Source of the DNA: Collybia mongolica
Lineage: Eukaryota > Basidiomycota > Agaricomycetes > Agaricales > Clitocybaceae
Direction of reading: 5' to 3'
Length of the DNA stretch: 64,000 nt
Assembly: GCA_013420905.1 (NCBI GenBank)
Contig: JAAXNY010000019.1
Location: 358,062 to 422,061 of the forward strand
Shown here: one piece after another, positions 13,190 through 23,154 of the stretch
Layout of the letters: the number at the start of each line of letters is the position of its first letter
How positions within the stretch are numbered: the first letter of the stretch is position 1
The notes under the pieces: generated by a model
The model's input: only the letters and a program-made list of their open reading frames with translations
Told to the model about the DNA's origin: nothing
The model's database searches: none
Position numbers and translations under genes: made by a program

Positions 13190-13820
13190 TTAAAAGGCGT
13201 TATACTTCATCTGAACAAGGATCCATGCAGCTTCGATATCCTCCTCCGTTTGCGGGCCTTCCACACCCATCTCATATTGGCCTGGTGCTTCATCTTCGGT
13301 AGTCTCGTCGTCTTCTGCGGATATAGCTTTCAGTTTCTCCCCCGTTATACCACAACGAAAACCTACCCGATTCCATGTCAGGAACGTTCATATTGACATC
13401 AACATCCACCTTCATTTCCAGAGACCGTCTTGGTATTGACTTCGTCTTGACATGGGCTTTAGCTGCGTTCCGCGCGGCACTCGAGGCTTTCGCTTCTTTC
13501 GCGGCCCGCCTTGCCTCTCTCTGCCGGAATATGTATTCGTGTCAAACCAAGCACCCCGGAAACGTCAGGGCACGCACCTTGGCAGTTCCACATCTGCCCT
13601 CTGCGTCGGGGATCTCGGAACAGGATGCTTTATGCTTCCTCCAAGGGAAAAGGTAATACTTCCTCCTTTGGTCGAGCCGCAGCGTCTTTCCACATCCTTT
13701 ACAAATAACTTGCTTGCTGCTCCATTCCTCTATCCAGGGGTCCAAGGATAACTCTTTTATTCTCTCCGAATCGCTTTTATGTTTTCTCGTCACGAGATCG
13801 GAATCGTTTGATGCTGTCAT
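13190..13820 (-). CDS. Small Cys/His motif protein, copy 2
   Basis: Three exons on the minus strand (13820-13578, 13520-13367, 13314-13190) give 173 residues in consistent phase. The first exon carries the Cys/His motif shared with the gene at 11405-12097: VICKGCGKTLRLDQ, then PWRKHKASCSEIPDAEGR. The second exon is a Lys/Ala/Arg-rich helix that may form a coiled coil (REARRAAKEAKASSAAR). The third is acidic (EDDETTEDE) and ends in a short hydrophobic stretch. For the last intron an alternative acceptor 12 nt earlier also keeps the frame; the one used has the more usual length (52 nt) and a CAG end. The protein probably binds zinc; function unknown. Shared order of basic helix, C-x2-C and W-x2-H-x4-C supports duplication from a common ancestor with copy 1. 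Confidence 0.7.
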
Positions 13821-14631
13821 TGGAATAGGAAAGAGATGTTGACGATTTAAAGCTGGGGATTGACGACGGTAGTTGAGTAACCAATTCCGGCCTCCCTCAA
13901 GGCCTTATATATATTCTCTGGTGGCCACCATTGTTGCCAGATCTAGAGGCCATCATTCGGGACTTCCCCGTAACACGTTTCCCGATCGCAGTTTCCATTT
14001 TTTGGCCAAAACACACGCTTTCCACAATGGGCGCGCTTTGGCCTCCGACCTGGGAATAAGTCGTTTTTTATTCTGGGCAATAAGTCTTTGAACAAAACTC
14101 GACAAGTGATCGCCTCTAGTGCCCGTGAACTCACTTTTACGCCTGGGTAACGGTCGCTGAATCCCGTTCGGACTCGGGCAAAAAAGGTGGTTAGTTTCTG
14201 GGTTCTCGCATGATTATACGCCCCTAATCTTTCTCCAATAGGTCCTGAAATATCTACTTCTCCTGCGCTTTTAAAGATTAGGCTCTCGGGCGTTTATCTT
14301 TTAGTGAAGGCATCAATTGAGCCCTAAATAGCACGAGCGCCAATTTTCGAGTATTTTACCACTTCTTGGTCCTATTTTAATTTTCTAACGCTTATGGACC
14401 AAACCATTTCTACTGGTTGCCAACTTGCTTAACGTACTTGTAGATGTTTAGTCGTGATTTGGGGAATATTAATACTCATCTAATCTAGATCTAATCTTGG
14501 GATTGCCGCCGGACTAACAGTCGGATCCCGGACATCTTGGCAACCGATCACGTCGGGCATCTCATTGTTGAGCACTGCCACCTAGCAACTCGCCATGGTG
14601 CTTTATTCTGGCCCATTATCACCTCTGTCCT
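13821..14631. other. Intergenic, divergent promoter region
   Basis: 810 bases between two divergently transcribed genes (Cys/His copy 2 on minus, receiver-like protein on plus). It presumably holds both promoters. No specific regulatory motif could be supported. Confidence 0.45.
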
Positions 14632-16021
14632 ATGGAGGTCTTGGCCGTTGTCACGACTGTCTACGCGCTCGCGAAAAGCATCCATACCTGGCTGGAAGAG
14701 CGCGAAGAGAAACATGCCACGATCCGTCAAATTTCCGGAACTATCGCCCAAATCCAGCAAATCCTCATGCCATTACAGGATGACCATGATCCCATACATA
14801 TCGAACCTCAGACACTAGGTGCTATCCGCAGTATCGGTGGCTCTCTCAAACATACACAAGAACACCTTGTTGTATGGGAGTATCGACGTTCGAGCCGTAT
14901 CTTCGCAGCCTTCAGCCCGTCGAGTGTTATCAAGCAGCTAAAGGACGATGAACGACAACTCAGCCAGCAGTTAATTTTATTGCTGACTTCCTTTGCCGTG
15001 GTGGGTTTCGTGCAAAAGCAGCGCAAACGCCGTTCGATCTTATCAGGTAGCGTGGCAACGTGGGAGCAGCAAGAGTCGGTGGTTCTGGCGTCGATTTGCA
15101 ATTGGGAGGTGAAACAGTTCTGGAGGGCATATGTGGGTGCAGAGGTGAGTTGTTTTCCGAATTAATTTTCGCCAGATTTCTCACTAAACATATTTATCAG
15201 TTGCCGTATATATCTGGTGACGAATTTTGCGACCGGTTGGGGACTGCCATGGGCGAGATGTTCGACATTTCAGTGCGGAAAAGATTACTACTACGGCTGG
15301 ACGAGTTTGCTATTGGAGGAGTCACTCCTGCAGCCCTCGAGAGTCTTATAGGGATGGGAAGCCTGCGAAGTCTTGTTAACGTTTACAGTGCGGGTGAGTC
15401 ACTATGGTGTGTAGAGTTTATCTCCGTACTAACGCTGGAGTTGTAGATTCTCCACCTGCACCTGTTTCCCCGAGTCAAACCAGAAAATGGTGGCCACTCA
15501 GAGCCAAATCTCCAAACCTTTCGCTCCCATTACTTGTCTGGATCGACGACAACCCGGAAAGTGTTGCAGAGGGAATACAGGAGGCGCAGGGAATGGGCAT
15601 AAATGTCGTATCTCTCACATCGACAGCCCTTGCGAAGGCCTGGATCGAGACTAACAGTGGTACGCACGTCAACCCCAGGCTTTCACTTTCTATTAAATCC
15701 ATTCTAGATTTCTTGCGCCGCAACGACGATCCCTCGCGAATTAGATTCATTTCCGACAACCACCGCGACGAACCAAATTCCGGACCTTACCTGAATATCT
15801 CCGCCGGAGAGAACATCCTGCGTTACCTTCGTGGTCGGCGATACAACATCCCCGTCCTCATCTTCTGTGGATACTCCATCATGCAGACCACATACGTCAA
15901 CGATTACCATCTCGCAGGATCGGACAACACTTACTATATGACCGAGAAATATATCACGGCACTCGCGCAGAGGAAGAGCGATGACACGCAGTGGGTGGGG
16001 TTCAACGCTGGGGGGTTGTAG
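14632..16021 (+). CDS. Helical N-terminus + receiver-like C-terminal domain protein
   Basis: Four exons (14632-15144, 15201-15393, 15447-15659, 15708-16021) give 410 residues with all phases matching. Residues 1 to ~240 are helical: a start of the form VTTVYALAKSIHTWLEE, a long amphipathic run and a hydrophobic helix (LILLLTSFAVVGFVQ). This layout recalls HeLo/MLKL-type helical bundles, but that is inference. The C-terminal ~150 residues look like a receiver (REC) or related alpha/beta fold. A first strand ends in an acidic pair (LLVWIDDNPES), a third strand carries a candidate acceptor Asp (IRFISDNHRDE) and a fourth ends in a small residue (NIPVLIFCG). The 48-nt last intron would also be open if unspliced, but its sequence is not conserved in the duplicate at 16969-18338. 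There is no membrane anchor and no known gene symbol. A sensor or effector of regulated cell death is one hypothesis. Confidence 0.75.
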
Positions 16022-16968
16022 CGTTACTGGGCGCTCTAAACTCAACCAGGTTGAGAAGGACCATTATCATACTTACGGCCGATGAATCAGTCGGGGCATC
16101 GATGCGGGTGCATTTTGCGTAATCGACATCCTAGCACGAGGTTTGGGCTCCGTTGGCACAGGGAGTTGGTGACGATTCAGTAACCGACGTTTTGACTATC
16201 AGAAAGCAGCTAATGCGCGCGTTCTAACTTCTATACCTTACTGTTCGCACATACCACGACTCTCCAGCTGTAGCACTGAAAGTAGGAAATCTCTTACTCC
16301 CACTCTTATCCGAGCACTACTGAATACGACATGGCTCAATACTACGTCGGTACGGCGTAACGAAGGCCAAACACGTAATGCGCAATGCGTCGTTTCGGTT
16401 ATCGCTGACAAACATTGTCGGCATCCGCATCGGCTGGTCCAAACGTGTATCTAAGGCTGTGAGGCGAGTCGTCAATGCCATCGGCCGGGAGCCTCGCTGA
16501 CATTTACATTCGGTCTGGACGTTTCCGGACGACTTCGGCGTCGGCTACAAATTTCGTGCCATCAACAACCGCTCTGTGACTTCAAAACACTCCGATGTTG
16601 ATATTGCATCTACAGTCGCTCGGGTGGATAGGAAGACTTACCCGCACACAGGGATACCTTGTCGTAAGTCCTACAGTCAGGTACACTACTGTCCAAGGTG
16701 ATGGTTCTCTTTATGACATTTGACAGCTTCTGATAAACATCATCGATGTTTAGATGCTTAAAAAAACTGTACAATATATAAACGTGGCCGGAGCCAATCA
16801 AATGACGTGTATGGGGTAACGATCTACATCTCTCAAGAACAATGGAGCGTTTGCAAATGTGGCAGTTGCAAACCCACTCCCATGTATCATCAGTCCCGAT
16901 CAAACCGGGCCCAAGTGCGTCAATTACACCCCACTTTTTTCTAATAACCGACTTTTATTTTTCATCTC
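16022..16968. other. Intergenic between duplicate genes
   Basis: About 950 bases between the intact receiver-like gene and its decayed copy. No coding similarity to either copy was found and no other feature is supported. Confidence 0.5.
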
Positions 16969-18338
16969 ATGGATGCCTTAACCATCGTCGTGACTGTGTA
17001 CCCTAGCGCAGGATATCAACGAATGGCTTGAAAACCGCGCTTCTAAAGGCGTTACTAGTCAAATTGCCGGGACCGTCGCTCAGATTCAACGCATTATTTC
17101 ACCGCTTCAAAGGGCGACATATTAAGGGCATCGTCAGGAGCATTGGCGGCTCATTAAAGTGGACGCAGGAACATCTCCTTGTATGGTAAGATCGTCCCTC
17201 ACGCCGAATCCTGGCGGCGCTGAGCCCATCAAGCATAATAAAGTAACTGAAGGAGGACGATTGGCAGCTCAGTCAGCAGTTGATTATGCTGCTCACCTCC
17301 ATTTCTGTGGTTGTGTTTGTGGAAAAGCGCCGTAAATTCCACCCATTGCTTCCGAGCAGTGCGGTAGGGAAAAAGGCGCTATCGCCGCAGCCGTCGCAGA
17401 CAACGATCCTAAGTACTATCAGCAACAATGAAGTGAGAGAATTTTGGAACGGTTATATAGGCGCCGAGGTGTGTCCAGAACTTGTTCTTCCTATACCAAC
17501 GATAAAATCTCCTACTAGTTGCCATATGCTTCTGGGGATGGATTTGTGCCCGCCTGGGAGCATGGATAGGTGATGTCCTGGACACGCCTACACGCAAGGG
17601 GCTACTGCTTTGTCTCGTTGAGTTCGCTATCGGAGGGGTCACTCCTGCCGCTCTCCAAAACGCAGTGGGAGCAGGTAGTCTACGAGGTTTTGTCAATGTA
17701 TATACACAAGGTTAGCCCTTCTGAACTGACACGTCCCCGAGATTGAACCTTTTATATTTAGATTCGAGTCCCTCATTTTCGCCTAGTCCTCTGTTACAGA
17801 AATAAAATGGTGGTTTATGAAGCCTAAAAAATAGAGGGTCGCTCTTCCCTTACTTGTTTGGACCGATGACAACCCGCAGGCCAATGCGGCGATAGTTAAG
17901 GAGGCGCGAGAACGGGACACCAATGTGGTTCAGTTTACGTCGACGGCATTAGCTAAGGATTGGATCGAATCACATAGTGGTACACTCCCTCCCCATCTTA
18001 AGGTGTCCGACAAGCTCACCCGCGTTAGATTTCTTGGGCTACAACGACCATCCATCGAAGATTAGGTTCATGTCCGACAACCATCGCAACGAGTGTACTT
18101 CAGGAAGATACTCGAATATTTCCGCCGGGGAGAACGATCTTCGTTACCTGCGCGGGCGCAAATATAAGTCAATGTTCTCATCTAATGTGGGTACTCCATC
18201 AATCGAACGAAGTATGTCAGGGACTACATCTTCGCGGGATTGACAAGGTCTTTCTACGTGGCGATGCGGTATGTTAGGTCATTGGCGGAGAAGGGTGACG
18301 ACACTGAGTGGGTGAGCTTCAATACCATGGGGTTCTAA
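16969..18338 (+). pseudogene. Decayed duplicate of the helical + receiver-like gene
   Basis: The order and spacing match the gene at 14632-16021 throughout: MDALTIVVTVY at the start, IAGTVAQIQRIISPLQ, GIVRSIGGSLKWTQEHLLVW, LSQQLIMLLTSISVVVF, EFAIGGVTPAALQNAV, LPLLVWTDDNPQANA, IRFMSDNHRNE, NISAGENDLRYLRGRKY and a final EWVSFNTMGF before the stop. The reading frame is broken several times. There is a frameshift just after the first 11 codons, stop codons after EHLLVW and at the position of a glutamine codon in the intact copy (SIIK-stop-LKED), and further shifts in the middle and near the end. The acidic first-strand pair and SDNHR motif are still readable, so decay is fairly recent. It cannot make the full protein. 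Confidence 0.88.
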
Positions 18339-18903
18339 CTCCTTCGTACCCGAAAACCGTTGGCCTGGCTGCGTTGCGTTGAGTCACTGGTCTATGAGGG
18401 AAAGCTGTGTCGCAGTGGAAACCTGTTACTGCATTGTACCCACCTGGTGCTACTTGCTAGGATGCCGGAGTTACCACACACAAAGGCTCCTCAATCACTA
18501 CAGAGCCAAAACCTCCTGCGCAACGGACCCGGGACCACCGGCGCCTTATATCTGATGGACTTGATCACTGTACCCATGTGACATAGGCAGCTTGTGACAT
18601 TCGCCCGAGTTTCTCTCTGCCTATTCCGATCCCCGGCCACCCATACCCATTATTGACGATTACGATGTTAACGTTAGGCTTACGATGCATAAACGCGGCA
18701 CAGGTACAGACAAATACAAGACTGTGTTAAGTCCTTCTGCATTATCAATTGCAATTCTTGATACGATGTGAAACACGCAACAGACGTCGACGAATTGATT
18801 GGTGTTATGTGTGTGCGCCTTCTTGCCAGAATACCATAGTTAATACCGTAATACTCGCAATGTGGGCGCTCGGCAAACACGGGCGCAAAACTCCTGAAGA
18901 TTT
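18339..18903. other. Intergenic between convergent features
   Basis: 565 bases between the end of the receiver-like pseudogene (+) and the stop codon of the O-methyltransferase (-). Nothing further recognised. Confidence 0.5.
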
Positions 18904-20590
18904 TTACGCGCAGGGGCGATCCTCAACAACGGGTAGCAATTCGATGAGAACATCAACGCCTCTCGTTTCCTGGATGTTATTTACCGAGAACCTGGCCTGT
19001 TTAAACAGACGTCTAAGCTCCGCTGCATAGAAGCTATTCGTCAATCATACTATCAGGATATCGTTGAAATGGGGCGGTACCTTCAGTACGGGTGAGTCCC
19101 CCTGTTAATGTCAATAGCTGTAACGAGGTAGTATGAGTAAATTGGGACGAGTTCTTCGTCAGTATCATTTCTATGATGATAAGCTTTGGAATTTCGGAAG
19201 GTGTGGCGGGCTCAAGCATTGCAATCCGTACGTTTTTGAGAATCTGAATGACCTGGATGTGTAGAAAATGAAGGTAATGTGAGTCACATATCAGATTCAG
19301 CAAGAGGAGGCGTTGTGCACCTGTACGTCGTTCCAATTGTGCAAGACATGCCGGATGATATAAGTACCTCCATGGGCTACAGTGGGGATCTTGCTATCGG
19401 ACAGCAAAGCCTTCGTGAAATCCCCGGCAACGAAGGAAACTCGCTCTTGCATCCACCGTGGTTTAGATCTCCAAGCCTAACTTGCAGGTTCAAGGCACCA
19501 GCAAGGGAATATTTCGAGAAATCCTAACCTCCTTCGCATGGTCAATTGTCTTCTTAAGATCGAAGATCAAGAATAACATTTCTTTATTCTTCGGGACCGA
19601 AAGAAGAGTCCCCTCTAGCGATCCAATGCCACCACCGATATCAATGATGGGGCTTTTCAGGGTCTCCCAGGGATAGTCTTGACTATAGTTAGCATAACAG
19701 GGGCACCGATAGAGAAAAATCTACCTTCCCCTACTCCGAGATTGACTATGGAATCTAATTGAACCATAGCCCTTCCAGTGCGTTTTCCTCGCCATTCATT
19801 CCCAGGATTCGACATCCACTCAAAATAGCTTTGAGAGGAACTGAATGCGATGTTTGCCGCGGTCTTTCCGGCGGATTCGCGACTGGAGGCTTCGAGTAGG
19901 CGCGTCGTGGCTTTTGCACCGTCGTCAGCTCTGCATAGTTGTGGAAGACCAAATATTAGTGCAATGATATGGGGCCGTGGTAGGAAAGGCTATACAATAT
20001 TCCAACGGCATCCTTCATACTTCTACTGTTAATGGTGCCGGAGTCGGTACGAAGGGTATTGCTAAATTCGTTATTGGCATATATCTGGGACCCGAATTCT
20101 CCAACTTCGGTAAAATAACCATGTAACAAAAGTGTGCTCATGGTCACGCCTGGAGAAAACAAATTGGTGAGCAAGATATATTATTAAATGTAGCACCTAC
20201 TGAGGTATTTCTCATCCGCATCTGTCTTCCTACTCAACTCTTTGATGCTAAGTTGACCGTTCGTGGACTCAGCAATATAGTCTGGAACATTGAGGGAAGT
20301 GATGACGTTCAACGCCGATGATTCGTGACAAGAACCTCAAAATCGGTTGTGAAGATTCAGCACTGACGATTTGTAGGAAAAACGTAGATCGCACCCGCTA
20401 AATTGGCTGTATACTCTTCAGGACCTTGAACAGCTCGCAGTAATGTAAAGCAAAGATTTGTGATTTCATTCTTGGACTTGTAAAGCTGTAGCGGATCCTG
20501 TACCTCTTCAGAGTACGTAGACTTTACAAGAAAGTCGAGCTTCTGAGAGAGCTTAATGGGAGCCGGGAGCGTATCTGAGGTACAAGCCAT
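18904..20590 (-). CDS. SAM-dependent O-methyltransferase (COMT-like)
   Basis: Eight exons on the minus strand (20590-20395, 20335-20201, 20149-19996, 19930-19725, 19677-19499, 19443-19321, 19252-19081, 19022-18904) give 427 residues, all phases agreeing. The N-terminal half is the helical dimerisation and winged-helix part (SALNVITSLNVPDYIAE, then LLHGYFTEVGEF followed by IYANNEFSNTL). The catalytic half has the SAM-binding glycine motif IIDIGGGIGSLEG, the FLIFDLKKTIDHA strand, VSFVAGDFTKALL, and RHVLHNWNDVQ, which carries the catalytic-type histidine. The C-terminus is ELRRLFKQARFSVNNIQETR followed by GVDVLIELLPV. Such enzymes methylate hydroxyls of small aromatic or polyketide metabolites; the substrate is unknown and no synthase gene lies nearby. 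One acceptor (GAG before 20335) is not canonical, so the second exon edge is less certain. Confidence 0.87.
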
Positions 20591-21560
20591 TATATTTTGG
20601 TTTTCCGTTTGGGAGACTCACGTTATAAAGGTTTACTAAAGGCGACTCACACTACTTTCGGACATCTTGATTGCTTGAACTTTGCGAATGCCTCATTGAG
20701 ATTATCATTAGTGGATATAATGGATGTATGTTGCACCTGACACATTGTAATAGTACCTGTGAGAAAGAAACGAGCGTTTAGGGCAGATGAGATAAGAATA
20801 GACTGATATTTAGTAATAAGTAATGTTATTGATACATAATCAGAACATTGACTGTTTGAATTGTCAGTTTGGGGCAACTATACACCGTTCCATGGGAAAA
20901 CGGCCACCATACTCCTTGAATCTGTATCATAGCCACTATAGCCTTGTGCGTTTTGGCCCATTGATGCTTCCCTCGCCTTGTACCTGAGCGTGTGGTGCAG
21001 TGATGTTGAGTCAATTATAGGTACATGGTTCTGAGCCCCACCTTTCCGGAGCGTCAATTCGGCTCAGCATTACAGTCATTCCGATTGTGTGCACCTACCG
21101 GTATTCTTCCCATATATTGTGGGAACTGGGTGGGTACAAAGCCTGGTTCCATTGACGACGTTTGGGTGAACAAATGCTTGTTCGTGGGAACGGGTTTTAC
21201 GACACACTCCATTTAGTTCGGAATGTGTCCCTGATTGATGGGTTAACATTACGGCTTCACAGCCATTCCATAGTTTCTGGAAACCAATACTACACCATGC
21301 GGCGTCTAAATGATTTCTCTGCATGGCACACACCCCAGATACTCTTAAATACGTAAACTCCATCTATGATTCCTTTTTAATCAAATATTCATCAGTAATG
21401 GATAGGGTTTGTTGGGGAGATGTGCATTTGTCTCATTGCCACTTGACGTGATCATGATGGTTCGAACCTTATGATGAGTTGGGGATATTTCGTTTTATAT
21501 TTATGGTGTGCATTGTGCAATATTAACCAGTAATGTTCGCATTAGCTTTTCCACAGCAAA
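20591..21560. other. Intergenic, divergent promoter region
   Basis: 970 bases between the O-methyltransferase (-) and the seven-helix protein (+). Likely holds both promoters. Short open frames show no family resemblance. Confidence 0.45.
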
Positions 21561-22843
21561 ATGTCCACCATGACTCCCCAGCCAAACTATGCAACGATTC
21601 TGTTACCACCTGGTCTTACCCTTGGTCAGTTCGAGGATCTGCAAGGAAAGCGTGGTGTGTAATTTTCCGCCTTTCACATGTACACTTCCTGATTGTATCT
21701 ACTTAGTAACGATTGCCATTACCTTAGCCTGTGCGCTTTCACTCGCCGTCTGGGACTTGTGAGCTTCCGATGCTAGATCAGGTGCTGTGATCGTTGAAAA
21801 CATTCCAAGCTTAAATCTTTTACCAGCGGAGCTCGCGTTCTACGGCTACATGGATAAAGGAGCGTATAAACAGCCTGGTGTCTGGGCGTAGGTTGGAACA
21901 TTTGTGTTGATGCTGGATGTCCTGACACGTATACCTAAGCTTCATAGTCTTACGGTACTCGGTACTGATAGCAACGATGTCCGGTATCTTTTTGACATCT
22001 ACTCAGAGCCAACACTGCCAGGCAGCCGCATCTGTGGGGCAAGTGGGAGTTGTCCTCGTCGTTGGTTCCGCAGGCATTATATTTTCTTACCGTGTTTTCG
22101 CCATCTGGAATTTCAAAAGGGCCGTTTGTTACCCAGTATCTATACTCTACCTTGCCACAATAGCCTGTTGGGTGCGCAATTCTTGACATATATGTGACAT
22201 TGGTTGTTAACCCGCACCTATAGACTGCTGTTGCGACCCGTTTACATGCAGAGGAAGGGCCTCCGACCCCTTTCGCATCTAATTGCCTCCTTCACCCTGT
22301 ACCCTCCTGGTCCCCACTAGGGATGGCATCTTCGGTTGCTTTTGACTCTGTTGTGCTTGTCCTTACCATTTCTGGGTTCAACAGAGCACAGATGAAATCG
22401 CGAGTAGGCCAGCAGATGCTGAAAGACAACGTCCTCTACTTCGTCATTGTCACCATCACTAATGTCATAGTTTTGGTTATACAATGTCTCGGCGACAAGT
22501 ATGAGTTCATCAAACCTCTTGCCCTTCCTTTTCCCACTCTCATGACGACAGCAATGGGTTGTAGGTGAGAGATACTTTACACTCTAAGTATGGGAAGGGT
22601 AATACTCAGCTATGTTCAAGGATATTCCTCAACTTGCGATTATTCGAACGCCGGCACCATTCACAAGCGGTGCCGGGGCTGTTCCCTCTATCTTTGGACA
22701 CTTCCTGGAATCCTATGCTTTACCCAGAGCAGAAAGGACTGCCCGCACAAGTGCATATTGACCAGGAAGTAGAGGTTTTAAGTGGTGAAAGCAGCGAACC
22801 GCAAAATGCCTGTGTGATGGGAATTGGTTCTCATAGTGTATAG
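21561..22843 (+). CDS. Predicted seven-helix membrane protein (agaricomycete family), one junction unresolved
   Basis: Exons: 21561-21654, 21707-21758, 21827 to ~21877, a fourth starting at 21949 (after the acceptor ending in CATAG) to ~22172, one from ~22224 to 22564, and 22621-22843. The protein begins MSTMTPQPNYATILLPPGLT and has hydrophobic helices ITLACALSLAVWD, VGVVLVVGSAGIIFSYRVFA, VSILYLATIACW, VAFDSVVLVLTISGF and NVLYFVIVTITNVIVLVIQC. Between helices 3 and 4 there is a Cys-containing segment (TQSQHCQAA), and after the last helix AMGCRIFLNLRLFERR. This arrangement is common in uncharacterised agaricomycete membrane proteins. Every junction keeps phase except the one between 21758 and 21827, where the expected PAELAFYGYMDKGAYKQP is out of frame by one. 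Either a splice site is missed or there is a one-base indel. The function is unknown. Confidence 0.62.
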
Positions 22844-23154
22844 GTATCTCTATTTGTTGGCTTCTGCATACATTATCTTTAAAGAGATTATATCTTGGAC
22901 AATTACTTTAAGAATATGAAGGACAACAGGGAAGGGTCCCAAGAAAGGAGGAAACGGACTCCCTTATGCATTGCAGGGATGAGAATGACTGTATTCATAA
23001 CATAGATGTCCGGTCCGATGCATAAGTAAGATTTAATAGACCACTTGGTATGTATTTGAGAAGATTATCAAAGCGGTTCGAGTGTGCGGTACATTGGACG
23101 CGATGACGAGCCATTCAAGTGTACAGGTTCTTGTAATCAAGGTGAAGATTGTGT
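22844..23154. other. Short intergenic between convergent genes
   Basis: 311 bases between the seven-helix protein (+) and the kinase gene (-). Nothing recognised. Confidence 0.5.

Noticed and set aside
18749..19030. 93-codon open frame on the plus strand with ENLACLNRRL
   Set aside because: It lies opposite the last exon of the O-methyltransferase, which splices in phase to a typical C-terminus.
21440..21480. tRNA-like GGTTCGAACC box
   Set aside because: No matching A box or cloverleaf arms could be found around it.
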